The notes: generated by a model not told the origin, from the letters alone. 64,000 nucleotides of DNA from Hemileia vastatrix (GCA_030280995.1 JASXTE010000001.1:15583106-15647105), one strand, 5' to 3'; shown: positions 10,586-22,802, counted from the first letter of the stretch. Translations and numbers: made by a program.

Positions 10586-11892
10586 TTAAATATTTTGGTC
10601 ATCCAGATTGTAATGAAGCTTCTCAAGAGCCCAAACAACTGCTAAGCACTCTAATTGAGTGGCACCATATTTCAATTCACTATTTCTAAAGGATCTTGAA
10701 ATATAACAAATTATAACCTCTGAGGATTTATCATTTATAATTTGTTTCTGGTGAAGGGCAGCACCCAGACCAACAAAGCTGGCATCTGTATACAGGACAA
10801 AAGGTTTGTTGAAATCTGGAAGAGCTAAGATAGTGGCTGTAATTAAATAACATTTTAATGCATCAAAAGCTTTTTGAAAGTCAATATTCCAGATGAATGC
10901 AACATCTTTTCTAGTTAGTTTGGTAAGAGGCAAGGCTATGATCTGATAATTTTTAATATATTGTCTATAATAGACACACATACCCAATAAAAATTTGGAT
11001 TTCTCTTACAGAAGTTGGTGCCTTCACATTTTGAATTGCAGCAACTTTGTTGTGGTCTACACAGATTTGTAGGCCTGAAACAACATGGCCAAGGACTTTT
11101 AAAGATTGAAATCCAAGTTTACACTTTTTCCAGGACAAGGTCATATTGATTTCATTCATTTTTTAAAAAAACCTATTTAAGTGAATCATATTTTCATCAA
11201 AAGTTTTCGAAAAAACTATGATGTCATTAATATACACCATGAGCCATCCTTCAATTATTTCCTGATCGAAAGTGTTATCCATGAACTTTTGGAAAACTGA
11301 AGGGGTTTTTTTAGGGCCAAATGGAATTCTAACATAATTATATATTCCCATATGAGTAGCAATAATCAAAAAAGTCTGAGAATTTTTCTCAACTGGAACT
11401 TGATGATACCCTTTATTACCATCCAGACAACTAATAAATTTTTCACCTTGCAAGGTAGGATGTATTGAATTAATTCTGGGTAAAAGATAAATATCATCAA
11501 CAGTATAAATGTTTAATGCTCGGTAATCACCACATAATCTAGCCTTATCCTTTTCATAAGAAATCAAGACTGGGGAGATGATACAATATTTGGGGGTGAC
11601 ATCCACTTTCTCAATGATTTTTATTTTTAATAAAGTGGAAATATTATCTTCAATATCCTTTCTTTTTGTTGGAGAAGAAGGATATGGTTTTTCTCTTAAG
11701 ACTAGGAGGAATATCTTCCAAGTTGCAGGATAAGGTAATTTTCATTTCTTCCTGAACACTTCCTAAGACATGAGAACTATGAGCAAAAGCCATAGGGAAA
11801 GAGGTAATTGTGGCAATTAAAGAATCCTTCTGTTCACTAATTAACAGATCATCAAAAGAAGCTGTATTTATTTCATTTAGTAAATTATCCAT
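10586..11892 (-). pseudogene. Reverse transcriptase and RNase H start of element B pol
   Basis: RT fingers/palm are read from ARLCGDYRALNIYT (about 11545) through MGIYNYVRIPFG (about 11350) to the catalytic loop MVYINDIIVFS (about 11215). The usual YIDD is YIND, so a metal-binding Asp is lost. RNase H begins at about 10830 with FVLYTDASFVGLGAAL and continues to ALEKLHYNL. Frame breaks occur at 11645, 11160 and 10980. The same YIDD form is standard in Ty3/gypsy, which makes the Asn a disabling change rather than a family trait. Confidence 0.85.
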
Positions 11893-11910
11893 TTCAATTG
11901 TTAGTCTGCC

Positions 11911-12474
11911 TTAACACTGGATCAGTGAGTTACAAGACTTTAACAGATGCCCAGAAGGTTTTATAGGGGAGGAAATTTTGAATTTTCTTATGCCATTTAA
12001 TCCCAAGGTTAAGCAATGATTAGCTGGGTCCAATTTCACACCAAACATGGTCAAAATATCATTATCCAGAATAAACCAATTGCTTAAATTATCATTTTTC
12101 ATGACAAAAAATTCACAAATAGCTCTGACAAAACCACCATCATATTTGAAGAATACAGAGGTTTTGTATTTGCCAATAGGACACAAGGTAGAACCATACC
12201 CTCTCCATTTTTCAGAAGTCATAGGTAATAATTTACTCAAATAATCCTTATCTACTGAAGCTAGGGCTCTTTCAGACACTACACTACCTCCAGCACCAGA
12301 GTCAAGAACTACATTAAAATTTTTACCATTAATGATAACAGGTGCCTTAAAAGGAGATATGGCTTTAGAATTGTTAGTAATATCTTTAATTATTTCAGCA
12401 TTTTCCACTGAAGATAAATCTAATACACACTTTTCAGATATATTATCTAAATAATGGACATCCTGTTCCAACAT
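11911..12474 (-). pseudogene. Aspartic protease region of element B
   Basis: Contains the retropepsin signature as FNVVLDSGAGGSVVSERAL, with the catalytic DSG at about 12300. A second part, NWFILDNDILTMFGVKLD, gives the ILG/D-type flap region. The protease would cut the Gag-Pol precursor. It lies between the zinc knuckle and RT, as expected. It is uninterrupted across 188 codons, but the flanking frames are broken. Confidence 0.8.
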
Positions 12475-12597
12475 TAAATCATCTTTAAAAGATTCATTGT
12501 CATAAGAGATATTACTTTCACAGTCACTAGAAGAATTATTGATATCAATTTCAGCCTCATCAGTGTCTTCATTTTGTTCAACAAGATGAATTTTCTT

Positions 12598-12660
12598 GTC
12601 ACAAACATGAACTTTTTGCCATGATTTGTTACATTTATAACAAGTATTTGTTGCATATTT
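12598..12660 (-). pseudogene. Zinc-knuckle end of Gag in element B
   Basis: The minus-strand frame upstream of the protease reads NTCYKCNKSWQKVHVC, a CX2C...C nucleocapsid-type knuckle with an unusual third position. It would bind the element RNA. The reading frame is short and broken on both sides. Confidence 0.5.
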
Positions 12661-12921
12661 TTTAGCTTAAACTGGGGAAGAGGGTTTATCAGATTTTTCT
12701 AGGGGCTTTGTAGAGAATTTATTTTGATCATGATAAGATTTTCCAATATATTTCTTTTGTTAATATCTATGGTTGAGCAGTACCTCATTACAGATATTAA
12801 TGAAAGAAGAATTTTCCCTCACATGCTCAGTTCTAGCTACAATTAAATCTTTAATAGAATTCGGTAATTTATACAAGATTTTATCTCTCCAAATATCATA
12901 ATCCAAATTTAGATCAATTGC

Positions 12922-14288
12922 TCATAGGATTTTTGTTACTTTCATAAGAAAAACAATGGGTTTTTCAACAGAGGAGGATGCATATCTAGTATTCTCATAA
13001 AGTCTCTGCTGAGCCAACCTGAATTTTGAACCACCAAACTGATTTTCAATCAAGGATTTCCAATCATTCCATGTATAATGGTTGTTATCTAATAGAAAAG
13101 ATTCATACCACATCAAGGCTACATTGGAAAATAAAGAAATTAGCTTAGAAACAATTTCATCATCAGGTAGTTTATAAGATCTCTTTAAATTATCAATTCT
13201 TTGGATAAAGTGTTGCCAATCAGATGAAGAATAATCATCAAAGGTAGAATATTTGTCTAATTTAGGCCGATTCTTCTGACTACTGGGATGGTCCATCCTT
13301 TGGTTTGAATTATTTATCATTAATAATTCCTGAAGTTTAGCCAGGTGTTCAGAAATTTCATTTTTTACAGAAAAGCTGGTACATGACCATCACAAGATTT
13401 TTTGCTAGTAGCAAAAGATTTTACAGACTAATTGTCAGTTTGTTTAATGGCTGAAATATGGGGAAGAAAAGAGGAGCTCTGTTCAGGCCCCTTTCCCTTA
13501 TTTTTATTCAGCTTATGGGCAGAATTTTCATTTATAACATAATTATTGATGGTTAAGGTTGGAAATTTTTCCAGAAGGTCAGACACATAATTTCTTATCC
13601 TTGGAATTTCAGACATCTGGTCATTTACTTTTGTAAGGGATAAAACATTTTTGTCCTCAGAAACTGTGTGTTTGGCACTTAGTGCATGGAAATCATTTTT
13701 TAGCTTTTTCAACTCATTTTGTAAAGATTTAATTTCACCTTTTAATGAATAATTTTCCTGAATAAGGGGCTTCAATTCACTAAAGGTTTTATGCAGAATG
13801 ATATTCTTATCTGAGATAGATCTATGGTCACTCCTTATTTGTTTTTGTTGGCTAATAACAATATTCAAGGTTTCTTTGATTTTAAAATAAGCTGTATCTT
13901 GTACAGAAGAGCTTACTTTACAATGCAAGTGCAAATTAATTAATCTATCACTCTCATGTATTAACACATCTCTTAAATGTTTGTCTTTCACAACATTAAA
14001 ATCAAGGGTATATTTCAATATTTCTTCAGAAGGTTTCTCAATTAAAGTATGGACTTCAGGGGAAACAGAATCATTTTTAATTTCAAGAGAAGTATTAATT
14101 TAAGAGATAGAAGTCAAATTTAAAGGTTCATCAAATGATAATTTGCTAATTACATCACTGGGGATACTCATTAAAGGAAGTTGTCTTTTTAAGGGTTTAA
14201 CTGTTCTTTCACCAGGATCCACAATATTACCATAAGAAGATTTTTTATTATACATACCAACATGTTTATCAAACAAATTACTTACCAA
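12922..14288 (-). pseudogene. Gag of element B (coiled coil plus capsid)
   Basis: Three frame pieces. 14288-14100 and 14018-13428 are hydrophilic, with a strong coiled-coil pattern (ENYSLKGEIKSLQNELKKLK). 13320-12922 is the capsid core (SSDWQHFIQRIDNLKRSYKL, IENQFGGSKFRLAQQRLYEN), nearly the same as the gag of element A. Stops separate the pieces. Compared with A's continuous frame, B is clearly inactivated. Confidence 0.8.
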
Positions 14289-14289
14289 G
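14277..14289 (-). promoter_or_regulatory. Conserved CCTTGGTAAGTAA, possible splice donor between ORF1 and gag
   Basis: The identical 13-mer occurs in element A at about 1200-1212, in both cases at the end of ORF1 and before gag in another frame. GGTAAGTAA is a good fungal 5' splice-site match. The conservation while the surrounding sequence has diverged supports a function. Splicing is not demonstrated. Confidence 0.45.
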
Positions 14290-14314
14290 GCAAGGGAGAA
14301 AACTTCCCCTGTGC

Positions 14315-14936
14315 CTACTTTCTTCTGCCTCCCTGATAAGGATGGGGCTGAGGAGATGGATGGTAGGTTGGTGTCCTGGATGGGCCAGGGTGTTGAGCTG
14401 ATGGTTGCTGAACATTATGTTGATAATTATTCATCAAGTAATCCCATTTCCACTGCTCCACCTGCAGAGTGCTTTGGTTTTGAGTGAAGGAGCTGGGTGC
14501 CTGATGGGGTTGAGTTTGAGGCTGAGAGGCTGGGAAAGGTGGAGGTTGAGCCTTCTTGGGATTTAATAAATCCTGCATCTGTTGCCAGAGTGTGTCTACA
14601 CTTGCCTTGTACTTCATACTTTCTGCCTTAAGTTCTTTGATGTGACTGGACAGGTTTTTTACTCTTTGAGTCAGTGGTATCTTTTTTATTTTTAAACGTT
14701 TGAGTGGATTTTCCTGATTTATTAGAGTTTTTACTTCTTTCAGAGGTGTTTGGTGAAGGGGGTTTGCCGATTCTCCTGCCATTTCCACATCCTGAAGGTT
14801 TTTTGTCAGCTGAATAATTTTTGTAAGTTAATTTAGAAGAACCTACAGATTCAGTGTCAACATCCACTTCAATCTCATCCACATGTAACATATCCATGAT
14901 GTTAGCCAAACTACTGGACATTGAAACTGTGAACAA
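14315..14936 (-). pseudogene. ORF1 upstream of gag in element B
   Basis: Two overlapping frames. One (14936-14628) supplies a Ser/Lys-rich N-terminus with an acidic DEIEVDVDTES stretch. The other (14788-14315) supplies a coiled coil (VKNLSSHIKELKAESMKYKA) and a Gln/Pro tail ending HPYQGGRRK. A frameshift near 14700 is needed to join them. It is the counterpart of ORF1 in element A. The shared CCTTGGTAAGTAA follows at about 14277-14289. Confidence 0.55.
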
Positions 14937-14940
14937 TGAG

Positions 14941-15633
14941 TAAATATTATTTTAATGATTCAAATTTTTATTTTCAAAATAAAATATAAATAATTGAATT
15001 TTTAACAAAACAAATTTTTTTTTCAATTTTTTATTCAAAAATCGAATAATCAACAGAAAATGTGATACAAATATATGTAATTAAAATTGTTTATTGAGAA
15101 ATAACAATAATTATAATGGGACCAACCAACAAAGGTCTTATAAGTCAACCAAAATAATAATACCAAAAATAATATATTGGCAATATTGGGACTAAGTATT
15201 TAGTACTATTATGGTCAACCAATAAATCAAGAATATTTTAATAAAATTAATTTAGTAATTTATTAAAAATTAATGATCTTCTACGACTAAGAGTATTACT
15301 CTATTATGGTCAACTAGGAATAATAAAAATATTAAAAAAATTGAAAAATTACACTTGGTGAATCAGCAATTAAGCCACAATCACTCTTATTGCAATAAAA
15401 ATTTAATAATATAAGTGAGAGGTGCAAAGGTTAACCTACTATAGTGATCTTGAAATAACTTCAAAATAATATATTATTTAATTCAATATAAACCTAAAAT
15501 ATCGAACCCAAGTTCAAAACACAGTCGCAGCAAAAATTTTCTTTTTGGCTTGGGTGGTCCATGCACAATGATGTTTGTTGCAAAGTCTTGTATCATTGTC
15601 CTCGTTTGGAAAGGCGCCCAATTATTGGCCGGT
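14941..15633 (-). other. Leader region of element B, no gene seen
   Basis: Sequence between ORF1 and the 5' LTR, very AT-rich, except near the LTR, where the minus strand reads TTGGGCGCC about 20 nt inside. That is the only candidate I see for a tRNA primer binding site, and the distance from the LTR is odd. Confidence 0.4.
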
Positions 15634-16898
15634 TCTCAAGAAGAAGGAGAAAAGGGAGAAGAAACTAAAAGGAACTAAGGGAAATAATAATATAGATTTT
15701 TATAATAATTGATCGCTTAAGAAAGTAAGGGAGAACAATAAAGAAATGCTACGACAAGATTTGAGCAATGACACAATAGTGAGGTTCAATTTATCATATT
15801 TAAATATTGTAAGTTATATAGCAGAGTGCGGTTCACAATTATAATTATTAACACACTTATAGAAACCTTAGATAATGTATTTAATTTTAAATTCAGACTT
15901 ATAATGCTAAAAAAATAAAATAAACATAATATATTTAAAATTGAATTTGAGTTGAGTGTATAATAAGTGATGCAGCTAAAGGGGATTATCCAAAGCCTTT
16001 TATAGACAAAGGACGCTATGAAGCGCCACAAATGAGTACTTAAAAATAGTAATAAAATGAAACAAGAATATAAAAGAATAGAATTAAAACATAGAGATTG
16101 AGAGAAAAACATGAAACAATAAACTAAACCTGTGAGTAAGTAACCAAATTTCCTACCATAAGTTCCCAAAACAATTAGTTAAAATAATTATTAACTAAGT
16201 AAGTTTGAAACATAAAAAAAGGTGAGTAAAATAACCCAAAACAGATATTACAGTGAGATGTAAAGGGTTTAATTAAAACAAATAGAATTATTTTCACACA
16301 AAAAATCTATGTAATTAATTCAATCAAGTATAAAGCAATTTAAATTAATTGTTTTAACTATGTAATTAATTCAATAACTAGTTTAATTGAAACAAATAAT
16401 TAATTTAATGCTATCTATAATTTAAAGTGATAATTTTAATACCATTTTATTAAATAAGTGTTATAATTTATTTAATAATTTTACTGAAACGATTAAGAGT
16501 CAAAAAAGCTCCCAATATTATTGTTTAATAAGATATGTATGGCCTTATTTAATGTATAATTTTAATTAAATAATTTAATTACATTATAAGTTAAATTTTT
16601 ATTTATAATTTATAATATATATTTTTAATTAATTAATTATTAATTTTTATTTATTAAATACATAAAAATGCACCATAATTTATAGAATATATATCATGCT
16701 TAATTTAAATGTATAAATAATTTATATAATAATAAAATTAATATAATACTTATTATATATATTTAATAAAAGAATTATATCATTTCATTATGCAATATAA
16801 GATTAATTTATATACATCATAAGCATATTTATATGTCCTCTTTAGTTCCAGTAATTTGATGTGAAATTAACTGGGCTCCTGGTATAGCCTGGCTGACA
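15634..16898 (-). repeat. 5' LTR of element B
   Basis: Partner of the 7496-8760 LTR. The minus strand starts TGTCAGCC at 16898. The inner end is eroded (TCTCAAGAAG where the other LTR has TGTCTAGAAG). Confidence 0.85.
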
Positions 16899-17357
16899 GG
16901 ATATATGTGCCAGAAATAGGTGTATATGCTTGTGTGGGCATTGTGATTCCACTAAATACATCCATATGACCTAAAACAAGCAGAATAATAAATTTTATAG
17001 GCTATTAAGAGGTTATAACTCACTTATAGACCTAAATATACATTATATAACTACATCTTTCACTGAATATGAGGTTTATGTATACATATAAGTTTTTGTA
17101 TGTCTATGATTACTTATTATTACTTAAGATAAGTACGTTATGACTCCATTATCACCTTAATAAGTATTATTAGGCTATGGATAATCTATTTAAACTATTA
17201 TAAGTCATATAATAGTGTAATAATTATATATATATGTATTATAACCATATATATATAAGTATTTTGACCTTATTTTTAAGTTATAATCTTAATGTAATTA
17301 AGGTTATCTTATTTTAAAAATAAGAATTAATCAGTCCTGGGGATAACTAGGCTGACA
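16899..17357 (-). repeat. Truncated 3' LTR of element D (A/D LTR family)
   Basis: Matches the outer 455 bp of the element A LTR (2985-3439), ending in the same GGCTGACA. The rest of the LTR is missing where it meets element B, so B or a deletion cut it. It is followed immediately by integrase-like sequence of element D. Confidence 0.65.
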
Positions 17358-20300
17358 TGTTCTCTAACTTTGTAAGGTCCATTCCACCTATTGGCAAATA
17401 TTCTTCCCCACTGACTTTCCAAACTCCTATTATACACCAACACAATATCTCTAATTTTCAAAGGTTTCCTTATCCTATGAGCCAACCTCTTATCCAAATA
17501 TCTAATGGAATGATTCCTAATATTTATAATTTTTGAATAAGCCTTTTCTATAGTTTATTCTTTCTTTTCTCACTGAACCATTCTTGCACATAATAATTTT
17601 TCAGTAGTTTTGACTATGTCCTAGTCTACTCCAAGATATGATTCAACCTTTAAATCAACTGGTAAAACTGCTTTTTTTCATAAAAATAGTTTTTATGGTG
17701 AATATTCAGTTTTCCTTTTTCAGTGATTCTGTCAGCAAATAAAACTAATGGTAAATAACTCCTCCACTTTCAGCACTTTCTCTACACAGTTTAGCCAAAG
17801 CATCCTTGATAACTTACTGCCCTCTTTCTACCATTCTTCCAGCCTCAGGATAATATGGGGTCGCTACTCTAACCTTTGATCAAACTTTTTATATAGCCTC
17901 TTTAAGCTCTGTCCCAAATTCAGGACCTCCATCAAGTGTCACCAACTTCATCACTCAATACCTATAAACCCAATTTTTCATTGTAAGTCTGTCACATTCA
18001 TGGAATTCAAGTTAATTTCTGGCCACTAAAATCTATCAGCAATTTGTCTAAAAGTTTCACCAATTCCTCTATTCCCAAGATCTTTATACAGCAATTTCAT
18101 AAACTATTCTTGCCCTTTCTTTTTTGTAATAACTAGTTGAGCATTTGGATACCTCCTCATTAATCTTCTTCCAGATAGACAAAATTCCAGTGACTTCCTT
18201 TTGATAGCCACCAGTTCATCATTATCAAAATTATCTGGCCTTTCTAATTTTAAAAAATATTTAACAATTTTATAATAAGATGCTGTCTGTCCCCAGACAT
18301 CATCTTGAAATCCATTAATTTTTTATCTAAGGGTAATTTCTAATTTCCTATCTCACCTGCACATGAATGAGCCAATAATTGTAATCCTAGACTTTGCCTT
18401 TTTATCATTAAAGATTTTGAGTTTTTCATCTTTGAACCTTTCAACCATTTACAAACCACATATTCTTATTTTCACCTTTTACTTTTTTGAGCATCATCAT
18501 CTTCATCTTCATCCAACCTCCTTTTAAAAAAATTTTTATAAACACCCAACCTCTCTTGAACCAAATTTTCTAAAACTCCAAAATGTATATCATTTACCAA
18601 ATTTTTACAATCCCACACTATTTCTCCATCCTCATCCATATACACAACAACATACTGACCTCTTTTAAACCAAAGTTATTACACCATCATTGAACCCCCC
18701 AAGCACATAATTTATCATTTTATTATTATTTTTCAGTTTATCCTCATGATGAAGTTAATCATCATATTTTTCAACAGATATTTATCAAGCCAGTTTATCC
18801 TCATGGGGGAGGTAAGGAGAGTCTTCAGAACCTTTTTTACTGGCCTTAATCACAAAAATATCTTCATCAAATTCCTCTTAGTCAGAATCCTCTTAAATAG
18901 GTGGTCTTCCTTATAATCCATCTGATATAGTAAATGTCTTTCCATACTTGTGAACTAAATAAAAAGAAGAATTCTGAATAAAAGCTACCCATCTAGTCAT
19001 GGGAACATTTGGTTAAAATGGGGAGTTGATCATTTGAATTAAAGATTTAGCATCAACATGTAATTCAAAGTGTTGTCCCCATAAGATATTTTGAAGTTTC
19101 TTTAAGATATTTTCCACACTAAAAATTTCTAATTTTGGTTGAAAATATCATAATTCAACCTCAGTAAATACTACAGATTCATACCTGACTGGTCTAATTT
19201 AACCAGTATTATTCATTTGAGACAGAAAGGCCCCAGCAGAATATGACTTGAATCCAACACTTAATAAATCTGTCCTTCATCTTTTTCATAATCTAACTTG
19301 TGCAGGAAAAAATCTTCCCCAACTACCTATTTTAATCTAAAAAATGCCTCTTCACACTCTTAATTGCACTCCTAGTCAGCATCCTTCCTAGTCAACTGTC
19401 TCAAAGGAGAAGCCAATTTAGAGATGTCCTTCATAAACATTCTAACATAAAAACACACACCTAAAATACCTCTGACTTTGGTTGTATTCTTGGGTCTTTA
19501 CCAGGACTGAATTTTATTTACTTTTGTCTTTGACATAATCCTACCCTCTTTACATGCCACATGACCTAAGATCTCCAAATCTGCAACACAATATGAAAAT
19601 TTGGAAATTTAAATAGTTAAACCAGCCTCCTCAATCCTAAAGTCCATGAAAAACATCTGGAATCTTGTAGGGATCCCCATAATAATTCTTTAACAACCCT
19701 CTCTTCTCTTCTACAAATACAATAGCCTTATCCCCATTAACCATTACATCTATCAACAAAACTTTTTCTTCACCTGACAGCCATCGTTAAGGTCTAAAAA
19801 TAACAACTTCTAATCTCTTGAAAGTGATCCCAGAAGTTTCAGAGAATTCATGCGGGTTCTTGAATAAAGGAAAGTCATATGAATCTCTTTATATATTTGA
19901 TCATCTCAAAGGAAGAGTTAATTCAGCTGTAAGTGGTTCATTGATTTGTCTAAGTTTTTTAGCTACCTTTTTATATTTTGTTGTGCAAACATCCAGTTTT
20001 ACTTGAGATACTTGATCCATTACAGTTTTTCCATTAGATAATTCATCATAAAAATTTCTTCATCTTCAGAGCCAGAATCAGAAATAGAGTTAGTTGAAGA
20101 ATAATTTGTATTTTAAATAATTTCAATACTATCATTACCACCCCCTTTTCTTTGTCTAATTTATCATATAATTTTCCAACACCTTTATCCCCTTCATCTT
20201 CAACCATGAAATCACCAGTAAATAAAGTTGGCAGTTTAAACTTGTTCTGGAGGAATGATAAAGAATCATCACAAATATTATTTTTTTGTGATTTAGTTAT

Positions 20301-20450
20301 ACTAAGATTTTTTTGTTGATTCTGAAATGATAATTTCAGTTTATCCTGTTGATGGAGGCCATAAAAAATCCTCCACTAATATCACCATAATTAACCTAAT
20401 TCCCTTTTCAACTTTTTTCCAACATAATACATCCGATTTTTTCCTTTTAG
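17358..20450 (-). pseudogene. Decayed gypsy pol of element D (RT, RNase H, integrase)
   Basis: No long open frame remains, but minus-strand translation gives recognisable stretches in order. The integrase tail is at 17360-17530 (RDIVLVYNRSLESQWGRIFA). The RNase H/RT connection is at about 19370-19560: LEILGHVACKEGRI, then SKTKVNKIQSW and SKLASPLRQLTRKDA. The RT catalytic FVDD is near 19760 with a 1-bp insertion inside it. This is a different gypsy lineage from A/B and from the chromodomain elements; the LGHxxxxEGR...LVRLTRK style is typical of a group common in basidiomycetes. A homologous Gag-Pro part lies in element E. Confidence 0.65.
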
Positions 20451-21400
20451 CCATTTTTAAATTTTATAGAAAAATTTGATAAATGTTATAAAAATAAAGA
20501 AAAATCCAACAAATAATGACAATCCAATGAAATATCAACAGAAAATAATTAATAATCCACTTTAATTATCTCCAAGTGAGCTGACCTATTGCAACCCGGG
20601 ATTACTTCTTGAGGAGAATTGCAACATTAAAGTGATAAGCCCTTTCTACCCTAAAAAATGAGGGTATTCATACTTATTTATATGAATGAATTCACCAGCA
20701 GTTGACCTTTTAATTTGCCTCTTCATGGTGCACATACAAAACTGACACATTGTGGGTAGGCTAGGTTTTTTTTCACAACCATCATCACCTGGAGGTGCTA
20801 AAAATAAATAAAGCCTTCTCATACTGTCACCATTAATCTCTAAGCTAATTCCCATACCACTCTTATAACCTATCCTAGCTAATCCACTACTTCATTAAAC
20901 TGCCTACATAATCTTTTGAAGTCCACCATATTAGAAACACCACCTTTGGCTTTACAATCACTGACAATCATACTGAGGTTCACCATAGTATACCTTATAC
21001 CCCATCTCTCAACAATCTCCTTTGAAAATTTTAATCATTTCCACTTTATATTACCATCCATTTCAATAACCTGAAATTCCACCTCTCTATCTGCAATAAA
21101 GAGCCTAACCTGCTTCACCATGTTCAAATTTGAAGCCCCATCAAAAGCAGAAGCAGCTTCATGGCAATTAAAAACCATTTAACTTCTTCCCCATTAAACC
21201 TGGTACCATCCCAAGAAACAATTCTGACCAAAGCATTTACAGGAAGAGAAACTCCAGATCCAGAAGCAGAGACATCCCAAAAGTAAAAGATAAAACCATT
21301 AAAAAGTATATAGGTGTTTGTTAAATAAGCCTCTTTGAGGCTAAGTAAGTCCAGATAATAAGTAAGATTGATCAAAAGCTAAATAATTCAAACCCCAAGT
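20450..21400 (-). pseudogene. Gag-protease region of element D
   Basis: Minus-strand pieces: 21375-21124 (NALVRIVSWDGTRFNGEEVK, a gag-like start) and 20855-20646 (GISLEINGDSMRRLYLFLAP), the latter in many frames. The second piece aligns with 23700-23890 on the plus strand in element E (DIICNEMRRLYMQLAPPED), and the identity continues over several hundred bases. Frameshifts are frequent. Function beyond Gag-Pro cannot be assigned. Confidence 0.5.
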
Positions 21401-22029
21401 TGGGTTCCACCAATTTAGAAAGAATCTTATAGCTTCCTTTCTGTAAGCAGAATCCAAGGGAGTTGGATAAAAAAAAGAAAACCCTGTCTCTTTAAGTAAA
21501 TAAAGAGTTCACAACTAACTAAGATATAGTCTCTACTTGATATGAAATGATCAATAAACTATTTATTATTAATGGTGTTGAGATGTTGAAACAGTGTTCT
21601 TTATAATGAGGTTAAGAAACACAACAGTGAAGTTGTATTTAGAAAAAATATATAAATGATTGAATAATATATTTTTATGAAGATTTTAATTTTATGATTA
21701 AGTTTTTAAAATAAGATCTCTGATTATCAGCCCTTTCAAATGGTACCTTATATGTTATCATATATGATAATGAGTGAATTTAATAAAATGTTATGTAAAA
21801 GTGTTAAATTTATAAGGATGTTACAATTTTATAATTTTTTATGTAAATAATAAAGATTTTTGTTAAATATGCATAGTTGTGGTTGTTGATTAAGTTGTTA
21901 GACTCTATATTATGCTGTCTTATTTCAAGTCTACAGGCTTTTTATGCATAGTATGTCATGTGCCCTACTTTCCCTAACCAGAGCATTCTGGAGCTCTTCT
22001 GGAGATCACCAGAGTTTTTATGGAGCTTG
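21400..22029. other. AT-rich stretch between elements D and E; possible D 5' LTR
   Basis: No gene. A CACAACAGTGAAGTT string near 21622 resembles ACACAACAGTGAGGTT in the element B LTR, so the D 5' LTR may lie here, but I cannot place its ends. Confidence 0.3.
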
Positions 22030-22032
22030 TGT

Positions 22033-22293
22033 CACTACGCAATATAGGGGGTGGACTTGCTAGCAAGTCCTCAACCTGAACTCAGATGGAACTCAGATGG
22101 AACTCAGACTGAACTCATACTGAACCCATACTGAACTCTACTTGAACACCCACCTAAAACTGTTCTTCTGAGTGGTGTTCATTCCTGATTGTATGGCTCC
22201 TTTATCAATAGCTCAATGTGTGTTCAATCTATGGTGAGTTTGGGTCCAAGGTTGCGGACTTGCTAGCAAGTCCGCCCCCCATATTGTGTGGTG
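22033..22293. mobile_element. CACTA-type MITE (261 bp) with TGT target duplication
   Basis: Terminal inverted repeats of 38 bp: the left end starts CACTACGCAATATAGGGGG and the right end, reversed, starts CACCACACAATATGGGGGG. Each inverted repeat ends in the same perfect 18-bp palindrome GGACTTGCTAGCAAGTCC (22053-22070 and 22256-22273). The element is flanked by TGT on both sides (22030-22032 and 22294-22296), the 3-bp duplication typical of CACTA/EnSpm elements. The interior has no ORF but holds short direct repeats of a GAACTCAGATG type (22078-22145). It would need a transposase in trans; the TNP2 relic at 47.4 kb is of the right superfamily. Confidence 0.8.
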
Positions 22294-22296
22294 TGT

Positions 22297-22802
22297 GGAC
22301 TTCCAGACTCAATTATAAACCTAAAATACTATTAACAAATCCAGAAAAATTTAGAAAAATTATGTATAATAGAGCTTCTTCTCCTTTATAACAAATTCTA
22401 ATCTTTGTAGGCTACTCAGCCCTATAGATCTAATAAAAAATCATCAAAGATAAGTTATATATGAAAAATCAAAAATAACCAAAAATAATTTCTAAAATTA
22501 TTAAAAATTGTACAAAAATAGTAAAGATTCCACAAAAAATTCAAAATTCTCTTGAGACTCCTGGATTTAATTTCCATGTAATTTTAGACCTATAATTGAA
22601 TTTCTTGACCATTAATTATTTGTTTAATCTTGACTTGCAAAAGTAATCCATTTTAAACCACTTTTAATACCCATTCTTCTAAATATAACCATTTTAAAAT
22701 TAGATTGGATTTTAATTCTTGATAAACATCTCCCAAAAATCCCTTTATAATAAAATTTAGTTCCCTACTAAAATTTAGACTGCTACAACAGAGATTAAAA
22801 AG
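22297..22802. other. AT-rich stretch without a gene, upstream of element E
   Basis: Polypurine and polypyrimidine runs and no recognisable coding signal. It may hold the leader or LTR of element E; no second copy lets me define it. Confidence 0.3.

Larger units (their letters stand above)
7496..16898 (-). mobile_element. Ty3/gypsy element B, nearly full length, minus strand
   Basis: Two LTRs of equal length (7496-8760 and 15634-16898) flank an internal region with, from right to left, ORF1, gag, zinc knuckle, protease, RT, RNase H and integrase. The order PR-RT-RH-INT is that of Ty3/gypsy. A purine tract (GAGTGAGGAA on the minus strand) directly precedes the 3' LTR. The element is dead: several frameshifts and stops, and the RT catalytic motif YIDD is changed to YIND. 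The bases flanking the two LTRs do not match, and the flanks belong to different LTR families (C on the left, A/D on the right), so a later rearrangement removed the original target. Confidence 0.9.

Noticed and set aside
15786..16169. A 127-codon hydrophobic frame that looks like a membrane protein
   Set aside because: It lies wholly inside the element B 5' LTR, and the matching part of the other LTR (7650-8035) does not keep the frame open. The hydrophobicity comes from AT-rich codons.
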